Shown here: piece after piece, positions 1 to 8,344 of the stretch
Layout of the letters: each line of letters opens with the position of its first letter
Position numbering within the stretch: the stretch's first letter is position 1
Assembly (NCBI GenBank): GCA_964352475.1
Contig: CAYGSL010000020.1
Coordinates: forward strand, 6,865-70,864
Length of the DNA stretch: 64,000 nt
Origin: JAUIET01 sp964352475
Lineage (GTDB): Bacteria; Pseudomonadota; Gammaproteobacteria; Pseudomonadales; JAUIET01
Direction of reading: 5' to 3'
The notes under the pieces: generated by a model
What the model was told of the DNA's origin: nothing
The model's database searches: none
Seen by the model: only the letters and a program-made list of their open reading frames with translations
Translations under genes and position numbers: made by a program

Positions 1-2
1 TA

Positions 3-314
3 AGAGTGGTTATGCCAACAGCAAGCCCTGGTATATTTTCAGCGCTGATGATTGGTTTGGGTCGCGCCGTGGGCGAAACCATGATTGTACTGATGGCCAC
101 TGGCAACACACCCATCATGGACGCAAATATTTTTGAAGGCATGCGTACGCTGGCGGCCAATATTGCGGTTGAAGTGCCAGAAGCGGAGGTGGACAGTACG
201 CATTTCAGAGTGCTGTTCCTGGCCGCGTTTGTGCTGTTTATGTTTACCTTTATCGTAAATACCGTCGCTGAACTTGTGCGCCAGCGTCTGAGGGAGCGTT
301 ATGGATCACTCTGA
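3..314 (+). CDS. pstC: Phosphate ABC transporter permease PstC, C-terminal part
   Basis: C-terminal roughly 103 residues of a membrane permease; the reading frame is open to the left edge, so the start lies outside the window. The segment around residues 3-40 carries the cytoplasmic loop pattern of ABC permeases (SALMIGLGRAVGETM), which contacts the ATPase, followed by a final membrane helix (VLFLAAFVLFMFTFIVN). PstC and PstA form the channel of the high-affinity phosphate importer. Its stop overlaps the next gene by 14 bases, so the two are translationally coupled. Identification rests on the motif and on the pstA-pstB-phoU order downstream. Confidence 0.9.
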   Translation, partial: RVVMPTASPGIFSALMIGLGRAVGETMIVLMATGNTPIMDANIFEGMRTLAANIAVEVPEAEVDSTHFRVLFLAAFVLFMFTFIVNTVAELVRQRLRERYGSL

Positions 315-2043
315 CGTGCAAGCCAATTCGCTGTATCGATCGCAAAATCAGACCATAGGCAGTTGGTTCAAAAGCGGCGAGCCCTGGATTTGGATGACTG
401 GCTCGGCCGTGGCGGTAAGCGTGATCGCCGTGGTGGGTTTGCTATTCATACTGGCTGTTCGCGGTCTGGGCCATTTCTGGCCTTCAGACGTTGTTGAGTT
501 TGACTATGTAGACGCTCGCAGTGGCGAGCAGATGATAGTGGCTGGGCAGTTAGCGGATAGCGAGCAGGTGAGCCTGGAGCAACTCAACTCTTCGGGTCTT
601 GAACTGGATGCCAGCCTTGGTGAAATACGTCGCCGTGACCTTATAAAAACGGGTAATCGCGATCTAACCGGTGCGGATTTTCGTTGGTATCTGTACGAGC
701 GCATGAGCAATATCCGCCAGCCCGAAGGCTTGATGGTGATTGAGCGTCGTGAGTGGGGCAATTTTTATGGCTATTTGCTGGCCGTGAAAGAAGCCGGCAC
801 TACCGTAACGGAAAATTCAGACCAAGAGTTTTCCGCATCGGTGTGGCAAGAGTTCCAATCGCGCCTGCAACGCGCACTTGAGCTGAACGACACGATTCAG
901 GACATTGAAAAAAACGACACTCGCGCGTTAAATTATCGCCTCGAGCAGCTTCGCCTGGATGAACGCAGCCTTGAACTGCAGAAAGATCTGGACGACAAGC
1001 TCAGACAAGTAGAAATGGCTCGCATTGCTGAGGCGCGAGCGGAAATAGCCGTAAAGTACGAAGTCTTGCAAGAGACCTTGAACGATTTGCACCAACAAAT
1101 TGAGCGCGATTCGTTTACGGCAGTCACAGGCACTGGCCAGCAAGTAGAGTTGACCTTTGCCAAAGTTGTTCATGCCTTACTGCCCAATCAAATGTCAGTA
1201 TTTGAGAAAGTACTGGCGTGGTTCGCAAAACTTGCAGAGTTTCTTTCCGAAGACCCACGTGAGGCAAATACAGAAGGCGGCGTGTACCCTGCGATATTTG
1301 GTACGGTACTCATGGTGCTGCTGATGTCTATCATGGTCACGCCGTTTGGTGTCGTGGCGGCGGTGTATTTGCGTGAATACGCCAAACAAGGTGTTATCAC
1401 ACGTACTATACGTATTGCTGTTAACAATCTCGCAGGCGTTCCGTCGATTGTCTACGGCGTATTTGGTCTGGGCTTTTTCGTGTACGGTGTGGGCGAGCAG
1501 ATCGATCATTTATTTTTCGAAGCAGCCTTGCCAGCGCCTACCTTTGGCACGCCGGGATTGCTTTGGGCCTCATTAACCTTGGCTATTCTAACTGTGCCGG
1601 TTGTTATCGTGGCCACTGAAGAGGGTTTGGCGCGCATACCGCGTGCTGTTCGTGAAGGCAGCCTGGCATTAGGGGCAACCAAAGCGGAAACTTTGTGGCG
1701 AGTTGTGCTGCCCATGGCCAGCCCGGCAATGATGACCGGTGTTATTTTAGCGGTAGCGCGTGCGGCGGGTGAGGTGGCACCATTGATGTTGGTGGGTGTG
1801 GTAAAACTGGCGCCTGCGCTGCCTCTGGATGGTAACTTTCCGTTTTTACATCTTGATCAGAAATTTATGCATCTTGGTTTTCACATTTATGACGTTGGTT
1901 TTCAAAGCCCGAATGTGGAAGCCGCGCGACCTTTGGTGTACGCCACAGCGCTGCTGTTGGTGGTGGTGATTGCAGTACTTAACTTTTCGGCAGTGAGTAT
2001 TCGCAATCGACTGCGCGAAAAATACAAAGCCCTGGAGCATTGA
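301..2043 (+). CDS. pstA: Phosphate ABC transporter permease PstA, long form
   Basis: Inner-membrane permease of the Pst phosphate importer. At 580 residues it is about twice the length of E. coli PstA. It has one membrane segment near residues 35-56, a large extra-membrane region with a charged coiled-coil-like stretch at about 195-270, and a C-terminal permease domain from about 330. The EAA-type coupling loop is visible as EGSLALGATKAETLWRVVLP near residue 450. Long PstA proteins with such an N-terminal extension are known in many gammaproteobacteria. The ATG overlaps the pstC stop by 14 bases. The role of the extension is unknown. Confidence 0.92.
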   Translation: MDHSDVQANSLYRSQNQTIGSWFKSGEPWIWMTGSAVAVSVIAVVGLLFILAVRGLGHFWPSDVVEFDYVDARSGEQMIVAGQLADSEQVSLEQLNSSGLELDASLGEIRRRDLIKTGNRDLTGADFRWYLYERMSNIRQPEGLMVIERREWGNFYGYLLAVKEAGTTVTENSDQEFSASVWQEFQSRLQRALELNDTIQDIEKNDTRALNYRLEQLRLDERSLELQKDLDDKLRQVEMARIAEARAEIAVKYEVLQETLNDLHQQIERDSFTAVTGTGQQVELTFAKVVHALLPNQMSVFEKVLAWFAKLAEFLSEDPREANTEGGVYPAIFGTVLMVLLMSIMVTPFGVVAAVYLREYAKQGVITRTIRIAVNNLAGVPSIVYGVFGLGFFVYGVGEQIDHLFFEAALPAPTFGTPGLLWASLTLAILTVPVVIVATEEGLARIPRAVREGSLALGATKAETLWRVVLPMASPAMMTGVILAVARAAGEVAPLMLVGVVKLAPALPLDGNFPFLHLDQKFMHLGFHIYDVGFQSPNVEAARPLVYATALLLVVVIAVLNFSAVSIRNRLREKYKALEH

Positions 2044-2049
2044 TACAAA

Positions 2050-2823
2050 GTGACTGAACCTAAAGAAAATGTATGTCTGGAAGTAAAAGGTTTGCAGTTG
2101 TTTTATGACAACGACAAGCAGGCTTTGAAAGACATTGATATGTACATTATGCAGCAACGCGTTACGGCATTTATCGGGCCTAGTGGTTGCGGTAAATCCA
2201 GCTTGCTGCGTTGTTTTAATCGCATGAATGATCTGGTGGATGGCTGTCGCGTGGAAGGGGAGATATTACTCGATGGCACCAACATTTATGACAGCAAAGT
2301 GGATGCGTCTCGCCTTAGGCAACGCATTGGCATGGTGTTTCAAAAACCCAATCCGTTTCCAAAAACAATTTACGAAAATGTAGCGTATGGTCTGCGAATT
2401 CAGGGCGTGAATAAAAAGCGCGTGCTGGACGAAATTGTTGAAAAGTCGCTGCGTGATGCGGCCTTGTGGGACGAAGTGAAAGACCGATTGCATGACTCTG
2501 CGCTTGGCCTGTCTGGTGGTCAACAGCAAAGATTGGTGATTGCGCGTACTATTGCGATAGAGCCAGAAGTACTGTTGCTGGACGAACCCGCATCTGCGCT
2601 TGACCCCATATCGACCTTAAAGATCGAAGAACTGATTAATGATTTAAAGTCAAAGTACACCATCATTATTGTGACGCATAATATGCAGCAAGCAGCACGG
2701 GTGTCGGAATTTACCGCGTTTATGTATCTCGGTGAACTCATTGAGTTTGGCGACACCAACCGTATATTTACTAACCCCAACGAGAAGCAAACCGAAGACT
2801 ACATAACCGGCCGATACGGTTAA
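2050..2823 (+). CDS. pstB: Phosphate ABC transporter ATP-binding protein PstB
   Basis: ATPase of the Pst importer, 257 residues, the usual length. Walker A is GPSGCGKSS, the signature is LSGGQQQR, Walker B is VLLLDEPASALDP and the switch His is in THNM. The start is GTG, six bases after the pstA stop; no in-frame ATG lies nearby and no strong ribosome site is seen, so translation probably depends on coupling. The protein energises phosphate import and, with PhoU, reports transport state to the PhoR kinase in well-studied relatives. Confidence 0.96.
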   Translation: MTEPKENVCLEVKGLQLFYDNDKQALKDIDMYIMQQRVTAFIGPSGCGKSSLLRCFNRMNDLVDGCRVEGEILLDGTNIYDSKVDASRLRQRIGMVFQKPNPFPKTIYENVAYGLRIQGVNKKRVLDEIVEKSLRDAALWDEVKDRLHDSALGLSGGQQQRLVIARTIAIEPEVLLLDEPASALDPISTLKIEELINDLKSKYTIIIVTHNMQQAARVSEFTAFMYLGELIEFGDTNRIFTNPNEKQTEDYITGRYG

Positions 2824-2836
2824 GCGGAGCGAGGAA

Positions 2837-3550
2837 ATGGACAAGAGCGGATATTCACAGCACATTTCACAGCAATACAATGAAGAGCTGGAAGACGTTA
2901 AGAAGAGCATGTTGGAAATGGGTGGCCAGGTTGAAAAGCTGGTTGCTGATGCCATCACCAGTATTATCGACGGCGACAGTGCGATTGCAGAAATGGTCCG
3001 CGAGAACGACAAACCGGTTAACGCCAAGGAGTCGGATATTGATGAGGAATGTGCGCGCATATTAGCGCGACGCCAGCCTGCAGCCAGCGATCTGAGACTG
3101 GTTCTGGCCATAATGCGTGCTTCTACGGACCTGGAACGGATAGGCGATGAAGCGGGGAAAATCGCGACGCAAACCATCGAACTGGCCGAAGCCGGTCGCT
3201 CACCTGGCGGCTATACCGAAGTTCAACACATGGGCACCAGTGTGAGAGGTATGCTGCACGATGCACTGGACTCGTTTGCACGTATGGATGAAACGCTGGC
3301 GCTCAAAGTAGCTGAGCAAGACAAAGAAGTGGACCGTTACTACGGCTCGGCTATGCGTGTGGTATTAACCTTGATGATGGAAGACCCGCGCAGCATTTCG
3401 CGCGTACTGAATATTATGTGGGCGCTGCGCTCACTAGAACGCGTTGGTGACCATGCCCGAAATATTGCAGAACATGTCATCTACCTGGTGAAAGGCAAAG
3501 ATGTTCGCCATGTCGGTCTTAAGGAAATGGCCAAGCAGGTGAAAAAGTAG
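2837..3550 (+). CDS. phoU: Phosphate signalling protein PhoU
   Basis: Cytoplasmic helical-bundle protein of 237 residues, normal for PhoU, with the family's two tandem three-helix repeats. The metal-site motifs read ERIGDEA (about 99-105) and ERVGDHARNIAE (about 204-215). It represses the phosphate regulon when phosphate is plentiful by linking PstB to PhoR. It lies 13 bases after pstB with a GGAG site seven bases before ATG, as last gene of the pst operon. Its stop codon sits inside a threefold 7-base repeat. Confidence 0.95.
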   Translation: MDKSGYSQHISQQYNEELEDVKKSMLEMGGQVEKLVADAITSIIDGDSAIAEMVRENDKPVNAKESDIDEECARILARRQPAASDLRLVLAIMRASTDLERIGDEAGKIATQTIELAEAGRSPGGYTEVQHMGTSVRGMLHDALDSFARMDETLALKVAEQDKEVDRYYGSAMRVVLTLMMEDPRSISRVLNIMWALRSLERVGDHARNIAEHVIYLVKGKDVRHVGLKEMAKQVKK

Positions 3551-3568
3551 AGGCTAGAGGCTAGAGGC
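3548..3568. repeat. Three perfect tandem copies of TAGAGGC
   Basis: TAGAGGC occurs three times head to tail, beginning with the phoU stop codon. It lies in the 36-base gap between the convergent phoU and CYP153 genes. The copies place extra TAG codons downstream of the phoU stop. It may simply be a slippage product. Confidence 0.9.
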
Positions 3569-3586
3569 ACTCCCACCTCAACAGGC

Positions 3587-4983
3587 TTATTTCTTGGCGT
3601 GAAGTAAAACCGGTAAGTCAGTAATTCCACGAACAAAATTCGATTTAAGTCGTTGTACCTCGCCAACGACTTCCACTCGGTCGAATCGTTTGAGTATTTC
3701 TTCCCACACCAGCCTGAGCTGCATCTCTGCCAGACGGTTGCCCATGCAACGATGAACACCGAAGCCAAACGAGATGTGCTGGCGGGCGCGCTTGCGGTCT
3801 ATCAGAAATTCGTCAGGGCGTTCTATTTTTGTCTCGTCACGATTGCCCGACACGTACCACAATGCCACTTTATCGCCTTCTTTAATTTGTTTGCCACGAA
3901 ATTCGAAGTCCTGCGTGGCAGTTCTGCGCATGTGCATTAGCGGCGTTTGAAAGCGGATAATCTCAGACACCATGTTTGGTACCAAACCGGGGTCTGCTTT
4001 TAGCTTCGCGTATTCAGCGGGGTTCTCGTTGAGCATCACAACACCACCGGAGATGGAATTACGAGTTGTGTCATTGCCACCCACAATCAACAGTATTAGA
4101 TTGCCAAGAAACTCCATGGGGTCCATTTCTTTAAACACCTCAGAGTGCGCCATCAAAGTGATGAAGTCGTACTTACCCTCAGGGGATTGCTGTGCGCGCT
4201 CGTTCCAGATGCCTGTGAACACAGTCAAACACTCAATCAAGGCTTCCTCACGTTGCTCTTTAGTCACGCTATCGTCGCCAGCAATTTCGGGCGANNNNNN
4301 NNNNNNNNNNNNNNNNNNNNNNNNNNNNNNNNNNNNNNNNNNNNNNNNNNNNNNNNNNNNNNNNNNNNNNNNNNNNNNNNNNNNNNNNNNNNNNAGGCTT
4401 CCTCACGTTGCTCTTTAGTCACGCTATCGTCGCCAGCAATTTCGGGCGAAGCGGTGGCCATGTCAGACCAATAGGTAAGCTTGCGGCGATCTTCAAAGGG
4501 GAAATCAAACAGTGTGGCGAGCATCTGTGTGGTGAGCTCTATGGAAACGCGATCTACCCAATTGAAGGGCTCTCCAATCGGCAACTCATCCATGATATGG
4601 CCGATTCGCTCCCTGATCAGCGGCTCCATCATCGTCAGGCTTTGCGGTGATACTGCGGGTGTAACTACCTTGCGCTGATTGTCATGCTTGGGGTCATCCA
4701 TCGCAATGAACTGTTCCACGGTAAAGTCGGGATCTTGATCGCCCAATACGATGGCAGGAAAAGACGAAAACACTTCAGGGTTTTTCTCTATCTCCATAAT
4801 ATCGTCGTACCGCGTGATCGACCAAAACGGCCCAAAATCGCTGTTTGCGCAGTAATGCACCGGATCTTCCTCGCGCAAACGTTTAAACATCGGCCACTGG
4901 GCCTCATTTTCGTAGAGGCTTGGGTTGGAAGGATTAATCTGATCTAAAGGCGTGTCGTCTGTGTAAATGCTTGCAGTTGCCAC
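3587..4983 (-). CDS. Cytochrome P450, CYP153-type alkane hydroxylase (interrupted by an assembly gap)
   Basis: Soluble haem monooxygenase that, in the CYP153 family, oxidises the terminal carbon of medium-chain alkanes or fatty acids using ferredoxin electrons. Collapsing the 100 N plus the duplicated 55 bases restores one frame of 413 residues, the normal length. The I-helix motif GGNDTTRN and the haem-ligand motif FGFGVHRCMG (Cys about 361) are intact. Stretches such as ELTTQMLATLFDFPFE and the NLILLIVGGNDTTRN region are typical of CYP153. The start is GTG with a GGAG site six bases upstream; an inverted repeat lies just beyond it. No ferredoxin or ferredoxin reductase gene is adjacent, unlike many CYP153 operons. 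It is convergent with phoU. Confidence 0.9.
4240..4449. other. Assembly gap with duplicated 55-base flanks
   Basis: Exactly 100 N (4295-4394) flanked by two identical 55-base copies (4240-4294 and 4395-4449). This is what remains when two contigs ending in the same k-mer are joined with a fixed-size gap. Removing 155 bases brings the two halves of the P450 frame into register (155 bases shifts the frame by two, which is exactly the offset between the halves). There is no reason to think sequence is missing. Confidence 0.95.
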
Positions 4984-4994
4984 GGTGAGCTCCG

Positions 4995-5019
4995 TTTATG
5001 ATGTTTTTTCCATCATAAA
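4995..5019. promoter_or_regulatory. Perfect 9-base inverted repeat upstream of CYP153
   Basis: TTTATGATG and CATCATAAA form perfect arms around a 7-base T-rich spacer, 11 bases before the GTG start of the P450. The position suits an operator for a dimeric regulator or a hairpin in the 5' leader of the mRNA. No regulator gene is adjacent, so the binding protein is unknown. Confidence 0.6.
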
Positions 5020-5090
5020 GCGAATTGCTTATGGTTGCTACTGCAGGTACTGCGACGGTCTAACAGGTGCGGCGGCAGTAGCGCTGGGGC

Positions 5091-6077
5091 TCACAAACCA
5101 ACGTTGTTTTTATTCAGAACCTGCTCAGCGCGATAACTGGAACGAACAAACACGCCAGAAACAACTTCCAGAAAGCCTTTCTCCAGCCCCCATAGACGAT
5201 ATTGCTCAAACTGCTCCGGTGTGACATATCGATCGATAGGGTGGTGGTTGAGCGTGGGCTGCAGGTATTGACCGAAGGTGACAATATCAACCTTGGCTTC
5301 ACGCAAGTCATCCATGCACTGCAGAATTTCCTCGTCGGTTTCACCAAGGCCGAGCATCAGACTGGTCTTGGTCAACACCTCCGGTTTGTGTGCTTTGGCA
5401 TGAGCGAGTACGTCCAGTGTCTGTTGGTATGTAGCTCGTGGGTCACGCACAGGGTGGGTAAGCCGGCGCACGGTCTCTACATTTTGCGCAAACACGACAA
5501 TACCTGAATCAACCACAGTTTCTACATCAGCCAGCACGCCAAGAAAATCAGGCGTTAATGCTTCAACCGCGGTTTCAGGATTTACCTCAATGATTTTACG
5601 CACGCATGCCGCGTAATGACCTGCGCCACCATCCGGTAAATCGTCACGGTTAACCGAGGTTAACACCACGTACTTAAGATCCATCAGTTGCACTGATCGA
5701 GCAGCGTTGTCTGGCTCTTCCTCATCAAGCCACGCTCGAGGGTTGCCAGTATTCACTGAGCAGAAGCGACAGGCGCGAGTGCAAGTATCGCCCATTAACA
5801 TGATCGTTGCTGTGCCCGCACTCCAGCATTCGCTCATATTTGGGCATTTCGCTTCCTCGCACACAGTGGCAAGGCGGTGTTCCTTGACAATGCTACGTAC
5901 ATTCTCGAACGCCTGGCCGCCTTTAATTCGCATGCGCAGCCAGTCCGGCTTTTTCAGGCGCAGTTGCTCAGTAGAACTGGTTTTAATACCGTCCTTGATC
6001 GCAGTAATACCAAGCTCGTTGGTAAATTTATCACCGCTGTGTATTTGCACGGCGGGTATTCGGGTGTCTTTAGGCAT
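5091..6077 (-). CDS. lipA: Lipoyl synthase
   Basis: Radical SAM enzyme that inserts two sulfurs into octanoyl groups on lipoyl-domain proteins. Both iron-sulfur cluster sites are present: the auxiliary cluster motif CEEAKCPNMSEC and the SAM cluster motif CTRACRFC, and the C-terminal RSSY motif that ligates the auxiliary cluster (VRSSYRAEQ). Length (328 residues) is normal. It stands alone; lipB is not adjacent. Start is the ATG before MPKDTRIP; no strong ribosome site is visible, so a slightly shorter start is possible. Confidence 0.97.
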   Translation of the reverse strand: MPKDTRIPAVQIHSGDKFTNELGITAIKDGIKTSSTEQLRLKKPDWLRMRIKGGQAFENVRSIVKEHRLATVCEEAKCPNMSECWSAGTATIMLMGDTCTRACRFCSVNTGNPRAWLDEEEPDNAARSVQLMDLKYVVLTSVNRDDLPDGGAGHYAACVRKIIEVNPETAVEALTPDFLGVLADVETVVDSGIVVFAQNVETVRRLTHPVRDPRATYQQTLDVLAHAKAHKPEVLTKTSLMLGLGETDEEILQCMDDLREAKVDIVTFGQYLQPTLNHHPIDRYVTPEQFEQYRLWGLEKGFLEVVSGVFVRSSYRAEQVLNKNNVGL

Positions 6078-6169
6078 TTGGGCGTGCTGTTGCGCTAACT
6101 GTTACCAGTATACGAATAACGAGGTGATTTGCACAAAATAATAAGGCGTTCTATCGCAATGTATTGATG

Positions 6170-6200
6170 ATTTCTGCGAAGTGGCCATCTTCGTAGAAAT
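6170..6200. promoter_or_regulatory. 12-base inverted repeat between lipA and the duplicated fragment
   Basis: ATTTCTGCGAAG and CTTCGTAGAAAT pair with one mismatch around the 7-base loop TGGCCAT, itself containing the palindrome TGGCCA. There is no T-run, so it is a poor terminator on either strand. It lies about 95 bases upstream of lipA and may be an operator. The rest of the 6078-6375 gap shows no gene. Confidence 0.5.
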
Positions 6201-6375
6201 TGTTTGAGCTGCTACCCCACCCTGTGGTCTGATTAACTTGTAGGCAGGTCTCAATATCCTATTTTCTTCGAAGCTGTAGATTAGTTTGGTCGTGCCCTTG
6301 GCATAGAGCGCGCTACAGCAGTAACCGACGACCAGTGTTGAAAAACCGGTGCTACGTACAAAAAACTTCTTTAAA

Positions 6376-6409
6376 ACGTAACTGCATTGTCACTTAATAA
6401 CGCTACTTT
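6376..6409 (+). promoter_or_regulatory. PhoB-box-like promoter, copy of the one at 32131
   Basis: ACGTAAC, four bases, then TTGTCAC gives the 11-base period of a PhoB box (second half 6 of 7 to CTGTCAC, first half weak at 4 of 7). Ten bases later comes TACTTT in the -10 position, the usual PhoB-promoter geometry. The same layout is conserved upstream of the intact gene at 32197. Here it would drive only a truncated gene fragment, antisense into the FadD-like gene. Confidence 0.5.
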
Positions 6410-6425
6410 CCTTGCATACGTTCAC

Positions 6426-6600
6426 TGCAAGGAATACACCCATGTTGAAACCCGCTCTTGTCCTGTCTACGGCGTTAGGCCTGATTGCCGCTGCACCTAG
6501 CGCTACTGCCAGCCTGCTAAGCTTTGAACGTAACTGGACAACGAGCACGACAGGTGCCGAAATTGGTGCCTACGCCGCCAGTGCGCAGCGTGTTTTCATC
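6426..6600. repeat. 175-base perfect repeat of 32181-32355
   Basis: Direct copy, same orientation, about 25.8 kb apart. No differences were seen across 175 bases, whereas the neighbouring 70 bases upstream are only about 80 percent alike. That contrast suggests either recent gene conversion over the coding part or constraint on it. Confidence 0.9.
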
Positions 6601-6645
6601 GCCAAGATAGTCTGCGTAATGGGCTTCAATCACATCGCGCTTTAA
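6442..6645 (+). pseudogene. Truncated 5' copy of the choice-of-anchor I/phosphatase-like gene
   Basis: Bases 6426-6600 are identical to 32181-32355, which hold the ribosome site, signal peptide and first about 53 codons of the intact gene. Identity stops abruptly at 6600; after that the sequence belongs to the 3' end of the FadD-like gene on the other strand, and the frame runs on to a stop at 6645. The region upstream (about 6356-6425) also matches, but with several differences. It would encode a signal peptide plus about 30 mature residues and an unrelated tail. This is a partial duplication, not a functional gene. Confidence 0.85.
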
Positions 6646-8217
6646 TTTAAGCGTTGGTGTGAGCATGCCGTTTTCTATTGACATGGGCGCAGCACTTAGA
6701 ATTATGCAATTCAGTTTGCAATGCGGCTCCATATTCTCATTCGCCGCATTCATATCCGCTTCCATTCGTTCGGCTAATTGCTCCTTAGTTTGTCCTTCTT
6801 GCTCGATAGGCACAACAATTGCCATCGGTTGTGCCCGACCGATACCCAGCACGCAGACTTGCTCCACATACGGTAACGCTCCCAATACGCTTTCAATGGG
6901 CACGGGTGCGACGTATTTTCCCTTCGCCGTTTTGAACTGCTCTTTTACCCGACCGATAATTCGGTAGGCGCCGTCATCGCGCAACTCAGCTTTGTCTCCG
7001 GTTCGAAACCAGCCATCAATAAACGCATCAGCAGTGGCCCCGGGATTGTTGTAATACTCTTTGAAAATCGCTGGGCCGCGAATCAAGATTTCGTCTTCGT
7101 CCGACAAGCACATCTCAACACAACTCAATGGTGTACCCAGGGTACCAATATGATCTGGATTGAATGGCATGTTGGTACAGGAAGCACCGGCTGTTTCCGT
7201 CATACCCCAGCCTTCAGAGATTGGCATGCCAATACCCAGAAACCACTGCAGCAATCCGGGTGGTATCGGTGCGGAACCGCTTGCGTACTGTTTGACGTGT
7301 TGTAAACCCAGTTTCTCCCGAATTCCGGCGGCAATTTCCTCGCCTTGATCGGAGGCCAGCAGGGCCTGCAAGTCATTGTCAGGAATCACGGCCAATACCT
7401 GCGCTTGAAACTTAGCCCATAATCTGGGCACCGATACAAAGTTGGTGGGCTTGGCGTGCTGTAAATCGGCCATAAAGGTGTCCAGACCACCGGAGAAATA
7501 GATATCGCCAAGCTCATACAGTGACACCATGCTGACCACAGACCGCTCGGTGATGTGCGCCATGGGCAGGTAAGAGAGCACTCGGTGTTTTTCTTGTGCC
7601 GGCTGCGCTTCGATGACACCTTGCGCCGCCGCGGCCAGATTTTCAAAACTCAGCACCACGCCTTTAGGGTTGCCTGTGCTGCCGGAGGTATAGACCAGTG
7701 TGGCCATGTCTGACATATCTGGCGAGGCAATGTCTTGTAATGGGTCTGCGGTCAGCAAATCACTCCATTGATGATCGACTATGTCAGCTGCGCTATTTGA
7801 TTCAGGGTAGGCGATCACCTTGATATTGTGCAACGTAGCTTCTGCTGCTGCCGTGCCTTCCAGTTTGCCCAGAAAAACAGCCTTCGCTCCGCTGTGCTCT
7901 AGTACATAGGAAATGGTCTTCTCACCGGCCGTGGTGTAAATAGGCACGCTGATCATGCCGGCCATCATCAGCGCGAAATCACTGATCATCCATTGTGGGC
8001 TGTTCTTTGCCAGTATGGCCACTTTGTCGCCAGGCTTCATTCCAAGCGAACGTAAGGCGTTACCGATTCTAAGCGCCCTGTCTATCGCTTCTTTGCAGTT
8101 CAGCGTAATCCATTCGCCATTAACTTGTTCATGCATCCACGATTCGTCGGGCATGTTGGCATTGAGCCACTGTAAACGCTCGATCGGGTTGGTGTAGCGG
8201 GTGTTAGTACTGCTCAT
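6517..8217 (-). CDS. FadD-like long-chain fatty acid-CoA ligase with replaced C-terminus
   Basis: ATP-dependent ligase activating fatty acids to acyl-CoA through an acyl-adenylate. The phosphate-binding loop is YTSGSTGNPKG (about residue 175), the A5 motif is EGWGMTETAG, A7 is GWFRTGD and A8 is RVKEQFKTAKGKYVAP. The native protein seems to end near VIEAHYADYLG. From there the frame runs 28 codons antisense through the duplicated fragment (6517-6600), so the natural stop has been lost and a foreign tail added. All catalytic motifs precede the junction, so activity may survive. Start ATG as MSSTNTRY. Expression probably serves lipid or alkane-derived fatty acid use, an inference from the CYP153 nearby. 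Confidence 0.85.
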   Translation of the reverse strand: MSSTNTRYTNPIERLQWLNANMPDESWMHEQVNGEWITLNCKEAIDRALRIGNALRSLGMKPGDKVAILAKNSPQWMISDFALMMAGMISVPIYTTAGEKTISYVLEHSGAKAVFLGKLEGTAAAEATLHNIKVIAYPESNSAADIVDHQWSDLLTADPLQDIASPDMSDMATLVYTSGSTGNPKGVVLSFENLAAAAQGVIEAQPAQEKHRVLSYLPMAHITERSVVSMVSLYELGDIYFSGGLDTFMADLQHAKPTNFVSVPRLWAKFQAQVLAVIPDNDLQALLASDQGEEIAAGIREKLGLQHVKQYASGSAPIPPGLLQWFLGIGMPISEGWGMTETAGASCTNMPFNPDHIGTLGTPLSCVEMCLSDEDEILIRGPAIFKEYYNNPGATADAFIDGWFRTGDKAELRDDGAYRIIGRVKEQFKTAKGKYVAPVPIESVLGALPYVEQVCVLGIGRAQPMAIVVPIEQEGQTKEQLAERMEADMNAANENMEPHCKLNCIILSAAPMSIENGMLTPTLKLKRDVIEAHYADYLGDENTLRTGGVGTNFGTCRARCPVTFKA

Positions 8218-8344
8218 GACGGACTCTTGTATACCTGATGAACACCCAGTTTACTGAATTCAACGATTGAAGCCCATACTATCTGCAAGCTAGTCGCGTC
8301 TGTCTGGCATAATAGAGCTTGAACAAACTAATAAAGATTCGGCT

